Of a DNA stretch of 64,000 bases, positions 24,078 to 33,467 are shown piece by piece (the first letter of the stretch is position 1; each line of letters starts with the position of its first letter). Under the pieces are notes generated by a model. It saw only the letters and a list, made by a program, of their open reading frames with translations. It was not told where the DNA came from and did no database searches. Source of the DNA: Cupriavidus basilensis (GTDB lineage Bacteria; Pseudomonadota; Gammaproteobacteria; Burkholderiales; Burkholderiaceae); contig NZ_CP010537.1 in assembly GCF_000832305.1 (NCBI RefSeq), positions 1 to 64,000 of the forward strand. Direction: 5' to 3'. The position numbers and the translations under genes were made by a program.

Positions 24078-26321
24078 CTACCGGCTCTGCACCGTATCCA
24101 CGTCCTGATACCGATAGTTCAGATACCGGTACTTGCCGAAGTTGTAATGCGCCCGATACCACCGCCCTTGCACATTCAACCCGTTGAACAGCACGCCCTT
24201 CACTTCCCCACCCACCTGCCTGATCGCCCTGCCCGCGGCTTCCAGTTCATCCACGGTAGTCGAGTCCGCACGGGCCACCATGAAGACCGCATCGGCCTTG
24301 GTTGCGAGGATTCCGGTATCCGAGGCGGCGAGCACTGGCGGCGTGTCGATCAGCACGATGTCGTAATTCGCCTTTAGCGCAGTGAGCAGTGCGTCCATCG
24401 CGGGACTCAGCAGCAGGTCCGCGGGATGCTCGGGCAGCGTGCCGGTGGGAATGAAATCCAGCCCGGGCACAACCTGCCTGCGCACGGCGGGTTCCACCGG
24501 CGCGCCCTGCAGCAGCTCGGTCAGGCCGGGGCCGCGGTCGGTGTCGAAGCGCCGGTTCAGGCTACCCCGCCGCAGGTCGGCGTCGATCAGCACCACGCGC
24601 TTGCCGCCGGCGGCGAGCACCGCGGCGAAGTTGGCGCAGACGAAGGACTTTCCGACACCCGGCGCCGGGCCCGTCACCAGCACCACCGGATGGCGGTTGC
24701 CAAGCAGCGAGAACTGCAAGGCGGTGCGGAAGCTGCGCAAGCTCTCCATGGCGGGATCGTCAGGCATCCGGCAGGCCAGCAGCGCGGCTTTCGGGTCGCC
24801 TTGCGCGGCCAGGCGCGACTGTTCCGGGCTGAACGGGATGGTGGAGTACACCGTGAACCCTGTCAGGTTTTCGATATCGTCGGCCTCGGCAACGCCGCCG
24901 TCCAGCATGTGGCGCAGGCACACCACGATCAGCGCGCCCACGGTGCCAAGCATGGCCGCGAATATCACCAGCATAGACCGGTTGGGCCGCACGGGCTGCA
25001 AGGGCACTTCGGCCGGGTCGACCATGCGCGCGGTCCCCACCTTGCTGGCCTTGGTCAGCTTGAGTTGCTGGGCGTCGTTGAGCAGCGACTGGTAAAGCTC
25101 GGTGCTGACCTTGACATCGCGCAGCAGCCGCAGCACGTTTTGCTCCACTTCGGGCAGTTTCTGGATACGCGTGGTCACGCCAGCGAGCGCGGCATTCAGG
25201 CTGCCGATCTGCTCATCGATGATGCCGATGCTGGGATGGTTGCCGGTAAAACGCGTCACCAGTTCCTGGCGTTTCGAGCGCAGCTCCTGCAGGCGCGTCT
25301 GGATCTGCACGGACTGCGAGAGGATCAGCTTCGACTCTTCGCCCAGGTCGATCGTGCCGCGCTGGTTGCGCAGCGCGTTGTAGCGCGTCTCTGCGGTTTC
25401 CACCTGCTGCTTGACCTGCGGCAGCTGCTGGTCGAGGAAGGCCAGGGATTTCTCGGCCTCCTCCGCCCTGCGGCGCACGTTCTGGCCGACATACTCGCTG
25501 CCGATCTCGTTGAGCGTTGCCGCGATCAGGTCCGGGTCCGGGCCTTCAAGGGTGATGCCGATCACCCCGCTCGACTTGCCGCGCTCGGCAATCTGCAGCG
25601 ATTGCTGCAGCTGCGCGATGGCGATGGCCCGAGGCAGCCGCGTCACGTTGAAGTTGGCGCCAGGGTTGCCTTCCAGTTCCGTAATGAGGATCTCGACGTT
25701 GCCGCGTGAGGTTGGCACGAGCAGCGGCTGGCCGACGGTGCCTGTTGCCATGGTCTGCTCGCCCTTGACGTTCAGCCGGTACCGGTTGCCGTCAAGGGCC
25801 GTCACCGTCATCCTGGTGCCTTCCAGCCGCGTCGGCATGTCGAGGCGGCCTACCGTAATGCGCTCGTCGCCCCAGACGAAGCCGCCCCAGCCGAAGATGC
25901 CAGGTTCCGACAGGCCAGGGTTGTAGCGTGCCAGCGCCTGGCCGATCACCGGAAAGTAGCTCGGCCTGGCGTCGATGAACAGCTTCAGGCTTTCCACGGC
26001 CTTGCCCACCACCATGCGCGAGTGCAGCAGCTCGATCTCCGCGGCGGCGGCCGGCTTGACGTCGAAGACCGGCGCGACGCTGCCCGCGAGCTTGGTGTTG
26101 GCGCTGCTCCCCGTGTCCTCCACCTGCACCACGATATCGGTACGGTAGACGGATTTGGTGAAGAACGCGTAGGCCGCGCCCAGCGCGAAGACCGTGCCCG
26201 CGATCAGGATGAAGGTCCAGCGGTAGCGCATCAGCACGTCGAGATAGCCGGTCAGGTCGATCGACTTCTCCCGCTGAACGTGCCCCCCCGGCAAGGCCTC
26301 GTGTGGATTGAACGTGTTCAT
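24078..26321 (-). CDS. Wzc-type tyrosine kinase with C-terminal tyrosine cluster
   Basis: A 747-residue inner-membrane polysaccharide co-polymerase and autokinase. Two membrane helices (about 35-55 and 440-465) flank a Wzz domain with long coiled coil. The kinase domain has Walker A GPAPGVGKS, Walker A' VVLIDADLRRG and Walker B YDIVLIDTPPV. The tail (WYRAHYNFGKYRYLNYRYQD) holds six tyrosines as phosphoacceptors. The GGGGAGG ribosome-binding site supports ATG 26321. It overlaps the phosphatase gene by 4 bp and is read after the export-lipoprotein gene, giving a wza-wzb-wzc order on the minus strand. Confidence 0.94.
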   Translation of the reverse strand: MNTFNPHEALPGGHVQREKSIDLTGYLDVLMRYRWTFILIAGTVFALGAAYAFFTKSVYRTDIVVQVEDTGSSANTKLAGSVAPVFDVKPAAAAEIELLHSRMVVGKAVESLKLFIDARPSYFPVIGQALARYNPGLSEPGIFGWGGFVWGDERITVGRLDMPTRLEGTRMTVTALDGNRYRLNVKGEQTMATGTVGQPLLVPTSRGNVEILITELEGNPGANFNVTRLPRAIAIAQLQQSLQIAERGKSSGVIGITLEGPDPDLIAATLNEIGSEYVGQNVRRRAEEAEKSLAFLDQQLPQVKQQVETAETRYNALRNQRGTIDLGEESKLILSQSVQIQTRLQELRSKRQELVTRFTGNHPSIGIIDEQIGSLNAALAGVTTRIQKLPEVEQNVLRLLRDVKVSTELYQSLLNDAQQLKLTKASKVGTARMVDPAEVPLQPVRPNRSMLVIFAAMLGTVGALIVVCLRHMLDGGVAEADDIENLTGFTVYSTIPFSPEQSRLAAQGDPKAALLACRMPDDPAMESLRSFRTALQFSLLGNRHPVVLVTGPAPGVGKSFVCANFAAVLAAGGKRVVLIDADLRRGSLNRRFDTDRGPGLTELLQGAPVEPAVRRQVVPGLDFIPTGTLPEHPADLLLSPAMDALLTALKANYDIVLIDTPPVLAASDTGILATKADAVFMVARADSTTVDELEAAGRAIRQVGGEVKGVLFNGLNVQGRWYRAHYNFGKYRYLNYRYQDVDTVQSR

Positions 26322-26782
26322 GCTACCTCCCCGTGACAATGATCCCGTGCAATGGCGCGAATGCGCACCGACCATGAATCGACCCCTTGCCTGATCAGCC
26401 CCAGCACGATCCGGAACATATTCTGCGAACAGCCATAGGGATCGGGCACGTCAGCGTGCATGAACTCGCAAAGGCGGTAGACTTTGCCGCGTGCCTGCGG
26501 ATACTGGCGCTCAAGCGCTTCTCTTTGTTCTGTGTCCATCACCAGCACCAGGTCGGCGCCGTTGATCATGTCTTCGTCCACGGTGCGCGCGCGGTGCCCT
26601 GAGAGATCGAGGCCGTCCTCCTTGAGCAGGCGCACCGTATGCGGATCGGCGGCGGCGCCCTCCAGCGGGGCCAGCCCGGCGGAACTCACCGTGCAGCCGG
26701 GCAGCGCGTGGCGCAGCAGGCCCTGTGCCATGGGGCTGCGGCAGGTATTGCCGATGCACACAACCAGGATCGAGCGGATCAT
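26318..26782 (-). CDS. Low-molecular-weight protein tyrosine phosphatase (Wzb-like)
   Basis: A 154-residue cytoplasmic phosphatase that removes phosphate from Wzc-type kinase tails. The active-site loop CIGNTCRS (Cys9, Arg15) is at the N-terminus and the general-acid aspartate lies in VPDPYG. It lies 11 bp downstream of the export-lipoprotein gene and overlaps the kinase start, which argues for coordinated control of polysaccharide assembly. Confidence 0.95.
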   Translation of the reverse strand: MIRSILVVCIGNTCRSPMAQGLLRHALPGCTVSSAGLAPLEGAAADPHTVRLLKEDGLDLSGHRARTVDEDMINGADLVLVMDTEQREALERQYPQARGKVYRLCEFMHADVPDPYGCSQNMFRIVLGLIRQGVDSWSVRIRAIARDHCHGEVA

Positions 26783-26793
26783 CGCGGTCTCGC

Positions 26794-27963
26794 TTACTTG
26801 ACCACGCTGGCGGCGCTGAACGCACCGCTCGTCGATGGCAGCAGCAGGTTGACCACGCGGCTCCAGCGCACCAGCTCGCGCGCGTCGACATACACCACGT
26901 CTTTTGCCTCGAGCTCGAAGCCTTCGGCGATGGCCAGTGCCACCGGCGATGTGCCGTCCAGGTGATACACCTTGGGCTCGCCGTCCGCCGCCTTGCGGAT
27001 CACGAAGATCTGCTCCGCATTGGCGGAGTTCGGGTTCACGCCGCCAGCGTCGCCAATGGCCTCGTTAAGCGTCATGCGGCCATTGCGCATCAGCAACGTG
27101 GTGGGACGTACCACCTCGCCAGTGACGAAAATCTTGCTGTCCTCGCGCTGTTCCACGCGCACGATGTCGCCGTTCTTGAGCATGATGCGCGAGGGATCGA
27201 TGCCGCGCGCGAGCAGTGCCGGGATGTTGACATGCCAGCTGCGCTCGCCGCGCGTGATGCGGATGCGGCTATTGTCGCCTGTCAGGTTGAGCACGCCGCC
27301 CGCGCGGTTAAGCGCCTCGATGAGCGTCATCGGCGCGTCGTCGATCGGTTGCATGCCAGGCGTGCGCACTTCGCCATCCACATAGATGCGCTGGCTGCGA
27401 AAGGCGAGCACGCGCACCGTCATCTGGGGATCGCGCACCACGCGCGAAAGCACCTTGGCGATCTGGTCGCGCACGTCGTTCGCGGTCCTGCCCGCGACCT
27501 TCATCACGCCAGCGTAGGGAAACTGGATATCGCCCTGCGCGCTCACCACATAGCCGGGCACATTGGAGCCGCCGCCCACCGCGGGGATTTCATACGCGGC
27601 GCCGATGCTGTAGGTCTGGTTGGGGAAGACCAGTTCCGGGTGATCCCACACCACCACCGAGACGATATCGCCCGGGCCGATGAGATAGGGCTGCGGCTTG
27701 CCATAGAGTTCGTCCAGCTTCTCGACCTCGCGTTGCGCCATGGTGCGCTGGTTGCGCACCACCTCCAACGTGATCGGCGTGATGTTGGGCATGGCATTGG
27801 GCCCGACCGCGCTGACGGGTGCCTTGGGGTCGAAGTGCATGCCCGGCGAGCTTGCACAGGCGCTGAGCAACAGGGTCGCGCAGAGCATGGCAAGGCATGC
27901 TAGCGGCCGGCATTGGCGTTGTGCGTTCCCGTGTTGCCTGTCATGGTCGGTGATCTCGTTCAC
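26794..27963 (-). CDS. Polysaccharide export outer-membrane lipoprotein (Wza-like)
   Basis: An outer-membrane export channel subunit of about 389 residues. It has a lipoprotein signal with lipobox LLSAC, then a polysaccharide-export domain (YLIGPGDIVSVVVWDHPEL) and SLBB repeats (RIYVDGEVRTPGMQ; KIFVTGEVVRPTTLLM), ending with a short hydrophobic segment (RVVNLLLPSTSGAF). Start choice: GTG 27963 has a GGAGG ribosome-binding site 6 bp upstream; in-frame ATGs at 27978 and 27999 are alternatives. It is the first gene of the wza-wzb-wzc unit. Confidence 0.92.
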   Translation of the reverse strand: MNEITDHDRQHGNAQRQCRPLACLAMLCATLLLSACASSPGMHFDPKAPVSAVGPNAMPNITPITLEVVRNQRTMAQREVEKLDELYGKPQPYLIGPGDIVSVVVWDHPELVFPNQTYSIGAAYEIPAVGGGSNVPGYVVSAQGDIQFPYAGVMKVAGRTANDVRDQIAKVLSRVVRDPQMTVRVLAFRSQRIYVDGEVRTPGMQPIDDAPMTLIEALNRAGGVLNLTGDNSRIRITRGERSWHVNIPALLARGIDPSRIMLKNGDIVRVEQREDSKIFVTGEVVRPTTLLMRNGRMTLNEAIGDAGGVNPNSANAEQIFVIRKAADGEPKVYHLDGTSPVALAIAEGFELEAKDVVYVDARELVRWSRVVNLLLPSTSGAFSAASVVK

Positions 27964-28195
27964 GGCAGCCTCCGGCATTTGGCGACGGGGACATCGCAAC
28001 GGCTGCGACAGTCCCCCGATGCTGCCATCCTAGGAGGCGGGGGAGGGGCAATCGGTGCGCTGTCACACATTGCACTGCGACGGCGGAACTGGCGCGCGCG
28101 ACGCGCCAGGGCGAACGAAGGGGCCTGCCCTGGGCAGGAGCAAGGCACAAGACGGATGCCGGAAAGCGCGCCCCGGGGACTCGGACAAAAGACAA

Positions 28196-28232
28196 CGGCG
28201 GCAGGCTTACACCTGCCGCCGCCGGTTGGCTG
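28196..28232 (-). terminator. Terminator after the second LuxR-type gene
   Basis: On the minus strand, GGCGGCAGG-N6-CCTGCCGCC is followed by GTTGTCTTTTG, just after the stop codon at 28248. Confidence 0.65.
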
Positions 28233-28247
28233 CGCCGCAAGCGCGCC

Positions 28248-29189
28248 TCAGCGCATCGCGGCGGAAACGCCCGTGCCGTACTCCGCGACCGCGCGTACCG
28301 GCCTGGTGCCGGCAGACGACGCGTTGCGCACCGCCGCGCGCGGCGAGGCCTCGTCGCCGCTGACCCATTCCAGCGACGCGCCGCGCTGGAGCGCCGCGTA
28401 GACCGCCTCGCCCTTGTTGCGTACCTTGAGCCGCTGGTACAGGGTGCAAGCATGGCTCTTGACCGTTGCCACCGAGATATTGAGCATACGGCTCACGGTC
28501 TTGATGGGATGTCCGCGCGCCAGCAGCACCAGCACCTCATATTGCCTCGGGGTAATCTGCAGCATCTCGGCTTCGCCGTACGCGGTCTCGCCGTGCCCGC
28601 CGGTGCCACCGGCATCGGCCGCCGCAGCGCTCTGGCGAGACACCGCGGCCAGGGACTCGCGCGAGGATGGCGTGGCCTGGATGCGCATGCCGGCGGGGTT
28701 GCACTGCCCGCTGTCAGTCAGTGGCGCCAGCACGGGAACGCGCCCAACTACGGGATAGTTGCCGGCCGAGAGGCTCGGCGATCCGCTGCTTGACGCACCG
28801 GCCTGGCGATTGTTCTGGCCGCACACGTATTGCCCGCCAACCATGGCCAGGCGGATGCCGGCTTCCAGCACCGCGAGCGAAGCGGATTTCGGCAGGCAGC
28901 CGCAGATCCCTTGCGCCATGGCGAGCGCCGGAATCTGCAGCGGGATCATATCGGCGAGCAGCAGCAAGCGCTCGGCCGAGAGCACGGAGCGCACCTTGTT
29001 GAGCAGTTGCCATCCGGCGTCGGTGTCGGCCGGCATGCCGAACACGAGCAGGTCGCAATGGTTGCCTTCCAGCAGGGCGACGTCGGCCGGGTCGACAGTG
29101 ATGACGTGGTCGACGCCGTGAATGCGCTCGAGCATTTGCAGCAACCCGAGACGCAGCAGTGGGTGACCCTCGATGAGCAGTGCGTTCAT
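28248..29189 (-). CDS. LuxR-type regulator with degenerate receiver, paralogue of 7230
   Basis: A 313-residue regulator. The N-terminal receiver-like domain (LLIEGHPLLRLGLLQML) has glycine at the expected phosphoacceptor position (DLLVFG). A Ser/Ala-rich linker leads to a LuxR helix-turn-helix (about 210-275: ITPRQYEVLVLLARGHPIKTVSRMLNIS, KVRNKGEAVYAALQRG) nearly identical to that of the 7230 gene. It lies between the wza-wzb-wzc unit and the plus-strand glycosyltransferase operon, beside an 890-bp regulatory-looking gap, so it is a likely controller of both. A GGGGGG-type ribosome-binding site precedes the ATG. Confidence 0.9.
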   Translation of the reverse strand: MNALLIEGHPLLRLGLLQMLERIHGVDHVITVDPADVALLEGNHCDLLVFGMPADTDAGWQLLNKVRSVLSAERLLLLADMIPLQIPALAMAQGICGCLPKSASLAVLEAGIRLAMVGGQYVCGQNNRQAGASSSGSPSLSAGNYPVVGRVPVLAPLTDSGQCNPAGMRIQATPSSRESLAAVSRQSAAAADAGGTGGHGETAYGEAEMLQITPRQYEVLVLLARGHPIKTVSRMLNISVATVKSHACTLYQRLKVRNKGEAVYAALQRGASLEWVSGDEASPRAAVRNASSAGTRPVRAVAEYGTGVSAAMR

Positions 29190-30078
29190 GTTGTTATTCC
29201 CCCCGTAGGATTGCGGTAGGAAACAGGTTGAACGCAGCGGAATAATGACCTGCGCGACCCTCGTGGTGCTCCACGCGCGCCGCCCTTATTTATCCCCGTA
29301 CCACCGCCAAGCCGGACTGCCCGTTTTTATTGCCGGGAACTGACCGCAAGCCGGAAGGCTGACCCCCTGAACCCACCCCAAAATGCCATTCGTCTTAAAA
29401 CGAATTAAGGTCATATTATGGTCTGATCTGCACGAAATCAAGTTGCTTTGGCGGCGCTCCAATTGGGTTGGAGAGAATTGTTCTCATCATCCGGAAAGCC
29501 TTGGTGGTGGCCGCATGGCGGGTTACCCGAACGGGTGATGGATAATTGCCGGGATTAAGTTTCAGGACTGAAACAGTTATCGGACAATCATGTTTCACCG
29601 CTGTAACCGAAAGAGGTGTTGATAGCGCATTTATGGCTTTTTCGGGTAGCGCGTCCGCGTGGCGAATCAATCTTGAAACTCGCGCCGAGGTGGAGCCCGC
29701 GACCCACTTGCGCCGTCGGCATGAGCCTTGGGCGAGCGCCGCGGGACAAACGGATGAGAGCCATCTCAGCCATCAGGATGAGGGGAGATAGCCAGCCGGC
29801 ACGCGAGGATGCCCGCGGTGCCGGATGTCCCCCTTGCGCTGCAGGAAAGCGATGCTGGCGGTACCCCGCCGCTACGCCTGAAGCAGGTCCCGCGCATACC
29901 TTGCGGCGCACGCCGATCTTGCCTGTTCCCGGCCTGCCGACCCGTGTGTGGCAACGTACAGAAACCCGAATCCCGCCCCGGCATCCTCACCGCATGCAGA
30001 CCGGTCATCTGCCCGGCAAAGCATGCCGGCGGCACGGCTGCGCTTTGGTCCAACGTTGCTCATCTTCACGAGGTGGTC
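29190..30078. promoter_or_regulatory. Long regulatory region before the glycosyltransferase operon
   Basis: About 890 bp without a convincing gene. It contains ATTCGT-N6-ACGAAT (29388-29405) within AT-rich sequence (AATTAAGGTCATATTATGG) that looks like a promoter, and a 16-bp palindrome GTTTCAGGACTGAAAC (29559-29574). In length and content it resembles a heavily regulated exopolysaccharide promoter. Confidence 0.45.
29559..29574. other. Palindrome resembling the parS-like sites
   Basis: GTTTCAGGACTGAAAC shares TTTCAG-N2-CTGAAA with the two palindromes in the par operon; only the two central bases and the flanks differ. It may be a third ParB site or an unrelated operator. Confidence 0.4.
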
Positions 30079-30939
30079 ATGGCTTCAGGCACGGCGCAGG
30101 ATCGCATCAATCAACACGCATGGCGTAGCTGGGGAGCGCGCCGTTGGTTCGGCACCGCCAGCGACTGGACCGACCCTGGCGAGGCCGCGGCGATCGCCAG
30201 CGTGGCGGACGAAGTGCGGGGCCAGCCCATCCTCGACGTTGGCGTGGGCGGCGGGCGCACCGTGGCGCTGCTGCGCGCGCTGAGCGACGACTACACGGCG
30301 GTCGACTACATGCCCGAGATGGTCGAGATCTGCCAGCGCAATCATCCCGGCGTACGGGTGATGCAGATGGATGCGCGCAACATGTCGCGCTTTGCGGATA
30401 ACAGCTTCGCGCTGGTGATGTTCAGCTTCAACGGCATCGATGCGGTCGACTACGCGGGGCGCGTCGCCATCCTGCGCGAGTTCGCGCGCGTGCTGCGGCC
30501 CGGCGGCCTGATGCTGTTCTCCACGCACAACATGCGTGGGCCGAGCTATCGCGAGAATCTCTCGCGCTTCGTGCGGCTTCCGCATCTGTCGGCCAACCCT
30601 GTCGCGGTTGGCATCGATACCGCGCGGGTGATCTGCAACCTGCCGATTGCCACCTTCAACTACCTGCGGCACTCGCGGCTGAACCGCGAGTTCGATGGCT
30701 ATGCCATCCGGGTTTGCGCCGCCCACAAGTTCGGCATCGTGATCGTCTATACCGAGTTCGCTGCGCAGAAGCGCGCGCTCGCGGAGCTGGGGCTGCACAC
30801 CGATGTGGTGTTCGGCAACCTGAATGGCGAGCCGGTGCGCGAAGGCCAGGACCTGCACGACGTGTACTGGTTTCATTTCATCGCGCGCAAGGCCGCGGCG
30901 GGCGACTCGTCACCGGTGGCTCCCGGAACCCGGCCATGA
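30079..30939 (+). CDS. SAM-dependent methyltransferase
   Basis: A 286-residue class I methyltransferase. The SAM-binding motif I is ILDVGVGGGRTVALL; the downstream acidic residue is in YTAVDYMPEM; motif 4-type LVMFSFNGIDAVD and LRPGGLMLFSTH follow. ATG 30079 is chosen with an upstream GAGG; the frame extends further upstream without a good start. It overlaps the next glycosyltransferase by 4 bp (ATGA), so it probably methylates a sugar of the polysaccharide or caps the chain. Confidence 0.85.
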   Translation: MASGTAQDRINQHAWRSWGARRWFGTASDWTDPGEAAAIASVADEVRGQPILDVGVGGGRTVALLRALSDDYTAVDYMPEMVEICQRNHPGVRVMQMDARNMSRFADNSFALVMFSFNGIDAVDYAGRVAILREFARVLRPGGLMLFSTHNMRGPSYRENLSRFVRLPHLSANPVAVGIDTARVICNLPIATFNYLRHSRLNREFDGYAIRVCAAHKFGIVIVYTEFAAQKRALAELGLHTDVVFGNLNGEPVREGQDLHDVYWFHFIARKAAAGDSSPVAPGTRP

Positions 30940-32123
30940 AGATCCTGCACGTGATCTCGTCGATCGATCCGGGTGGCGGCGGCCCGATCGAGGGCGTGCG
31001 CCAGCTGCGCGCGCCCTTGCGTGAGCGCGGCGTACAGGTGCAGGTGTGCTGCGGCGATGCGCCCGATGCGCCCTGCGTGCGCGACAGCGAGCTCGACGTC
31101 ATCGCGCTGGGGCCGTCATCGCTCAAGTACGGTTTTAACCGGCGCATGGTGCCCTGGCTGCGCGCGCATTGCGAAGCGTACGATGCGGTCATTGTCGAAG
31201 GCCTGTGGCAGTACCACGCGCTGGCCGTGTGGCTGGCGCTGCGTGGCAAGCGGGTGCCGTATTTTGTGTTTACGCACGGCATGCTGGACCCCTGGTTTCG
31301 CGACCACTATCCGCTCAAGCATCTGAAGAAGAGCCTCTACTGGCTGGTGGGGGACTACTGGGTCCTGCGTCATGCGCGCGGCGTGCTGTTCACGTGCGGC
31401 GAGGAGAAGCTGCGCTCCAGCGGCGCGTTCTGGCCGTATCGCTGCCGGGAGGTGGTGGCAAGCTACGGCACGGCGCAGCCGCCGCAGGACAGCGCGCCGT
31501 TGCGCGAGGTCTTCCTTAGCGCCTTCCCGGCGGTGCGCGGCAAGCGCATCGTGCTGTTCCTCGGCCGGATCCACGAGAAGAAGGGCTGCGACCTGCTGGT
31601 CGAAGCCTTCGCCGGCGTGGCCGCCGCGCATCCCGCGCTGCATCTGGTGCTGGCCGGCCCCTACGACACAGCGCTGCGTGCGATGCTGGAGCAACGCATT
31701 GCCGCGCATGGGCTGTCCACGCGCGTGAGCTGGACCGGCATGCTCAAAGGCGATCTCAAGTGGGGCGCGTTTCACGCGGCCGAGGTGTTCTGCCTGCCTT
31801 CGCACCAGGAGAACTTCGGCGTGGCGGTGGCCGAGGCGCTTGGCTGCGGCGTGCCGGTGCTGATCTCCGACAAGGTCAATATCTGGCGCGAGATCGTCGC
31901 CGACGGCGCCGGGCTGGTGGGCCCCGACACGGCGCAGGGCGCAACCGCCTGCCTGCAGCAGTGGCTGCAGGCGGAGCCCGCCGCGCAAGCGCGCATGCGC
32001 ATTGCCGCGCGGCAGTCCTTTGCCCGGCGCTTCCATGCCGGACAGGCCGCACAGCGGCTGCTCGACATCATCCATGGCGCGGCCGAAGCCACGCAGCCTG
32101 TCCACCACGCGGCGGCGGGATAA
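30936..32123 (+). CDS. Glycosyltransferase, GT4-like (GT-B fold)
   Basis: A 395-residue GT-B enzyme. The N-terminus (MKILHVISSIDPGGGGPIEGV) is typical of GT4. The C-terminal donor domain has VLFLGRIHEKKGCDLLVEAF and the E-x7-E-type motif HQENFGVAVAEALGCGVPVL. Retaining transfer of a nucleotide sugar to the lipid-linked repeat unit is expected. Second gene of the plus-strand assembly operon; start fixed by the ATGA overlap. Confidence 0.9.
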   Translation: MKILHVISSIDPGGGGPIEGVRQLRAPLRERGVQVQVCCGDAPDAPCVRDSELDVIALGPSSLKYGFNRRMVPWLRAHCEAYDAVIVEGLWQYHALAVWLALRGKRVPYFVFTHGMLDPWFRDHYPLKHLKKSLYWLVGDYWVLRHARGVLFTCGEEKLRSSGAFWPYRCREVVASYGTAQPPQDSAPLREVFLSAFPAVRGKRIVLFLGRIHEKKGCDLLVEAFAGVAAAHPALHLVLAGPYDTALRAMLEQRIAAHGLSTRVSWTGMLKGDLKWGAFHAAEVFCLPSHQENFGVAVAEALGCGVPVLISDKVNIWREIVADGAGLVGPDTAQGATACLQQWLQAEPAAQARMRIAARQSFARRFHAGQAAQRLLDIIHGAAEATQPVHHAAAG

Positions 32124-32186
32124 AGGAGACAAGGCCATGGTCGCGCCGTCATGCCACAGCGTCATCGAGCGGGGAGCGGGACCGCC

Positions 32187-33467
32187 GTGAAGCTGCTCAG
32201 GTTCCTCGTCTATGCGGTGCTTTCACAGGGGATCGGCGCGGTCACTGGCCTGCTGCTGGCCCGTTGGCTCGATGTGGGCGACTACGCCGTCTACACGGTG
32301 GTCGGCCTCATCATGGGCGCCATCGCCATTGTCACCAAGGGTGGCATCCAGCTTGGACTGAACGCGCTGCTGGGCAAGACCTGGCCAGACCGGGAGCGTG
32401 CCGCGGAACTGGCCTGCGCGGCCATGGGCCAGCGCTGGAAGCTCTCCGCCTGGCTGTTGCCGGTGGTGCTGGCGATTGCCGCGTGGCTGCTGTATCGCAA
32501 CCATGCCGGCGCGGTCCTGATCGTGTTGCTGCTGGCGCTGCTGCTGGCGACCTGGTACTTCGACATGCAATCGCGCGTCGTGGACCAGGTGCTGCTGTTT
32601 GCCAACCGCGCGCCCGCGCTGCAGGCGCTGGATACCGGCTTGTCCATGGGGCGCCTGGTGCTGTCGTGCGCGCTCTACGCGCTGGGCCTGCTCGGCGTGC
32701 TGGGAGCGACCCTCGTCAACGTGCTGTTCGCGGGGCTGCGCGTGCCGTTTGTGCAGCGCTGGATCGCGCGGGAGATACCACTGACGGCGCATGCCGGGTG
32801 CGCCGGCAAGTTGGAAGACAGCCAGTACATCGGCCGCATCATGCGGCGGCAATTGCCGCTGGAGGCGTTTTACTGCGTCCAGGGGCAACTGGTGTTCGCC
32901 ATCGTCGCCTATCACGGCGCGGTCGGGCAAACGGCCTCGCTGGGCGCGCTGTCGCGCATCGGGCAATTGCTGATGCCGGTGGGTGCAGTGGTGGCCGCGT
33001 ACGTGATTCCGCGCTTCGCGCAAGCGCGCGACGGCGTGCTGCGGCGCTTTGCCGGCTGGGTGGCGCTGGCTTGCCTGCCTGCCGCCGCGCTGGTGCTTCT
33101 GGCCGTGACCTGGCCGGGGTTACTGCTGTGGCTGGTGGGGCCGAACTACGCTTCGCTGGGCGCCGAACTGGTGATCGCCTGCCTTGGCGCGGGCTTTGCC
33201 AGCGTGGTCGGCATCGCCTGGCAGTTGCTGGCCAATCGCGGCCTGAATCATTTTGCCTTCGTGCAGGTGCCGGTGGTGCTGGCCTGGTGCGCGGTTGCGC
33301 CGCGCTTTTTCGATCTCACCACGCTCGATGGCGTGCTGTGGTTCCAGCTCGGGCTGTCGTCCGGGCTGGCCGCGGCGATCGTCTGCGAGCTCGCCGCGGC
33401 CGTGCGTGCCGGGCGCTTGCTGCCAGGCGACGAGCGCCTTGCGCCCCATGGAGGAAGCACACAATGA
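32187..33467 (+). CDS. Wzx-type oligosaccharide flippase
   Basis: A 426-residue integral membrane protein with about twelve hydrophobic helices and the MOP/polysaccharide-synthesis pattern at the start (LLRFLVYAVLSQGIGAVTGLLLARWL). It should flip the undecaprenyl-linked repeat unit. Translation probably starts at GTG 32187 with GAGCGGGA upstream; an ATG at 32151 would add twelve polar residues. It overlaps the following glycosyltransferase by 4 bp. Confidence 0.83.
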   Translation: MKLLRFLVYAVLSQGIGAVTGLLLARWLDVGDYAVYTVVGLIMGAIAIVTKGGIQLGLNALLGKTWPDRERAAELACAAMGQRWKLSAWLLPVVLAIAAWLLYRNHAGAVLIVLLLALLLATWYFDMQSRVVDQVLLFANRAPALQALDTGLSMGRLVLSCALYALGLLGVLGATLVNVLFAGLRVPFVQRWIAREIPLTAHAGCAGKLEDSQYIGRIMRRQLPLEAFYCVQGQLVFAIVAYHGAVGQTASLGALSRIGQLLMPVGAVVAAYVIPRFAQARDGVLRRFAGWVALACLPAAALVLLAVTWPGLLLWLVGPNYASLGAELVIACLGAGFASVVGIAWQLLANRGLNHFAFVQVPVVLAWCAVAPRFFDLTTLDGVLWFQLGLSSGLAAAIVCELAAAVRAGRLLPGDERLAPHGGSTQ

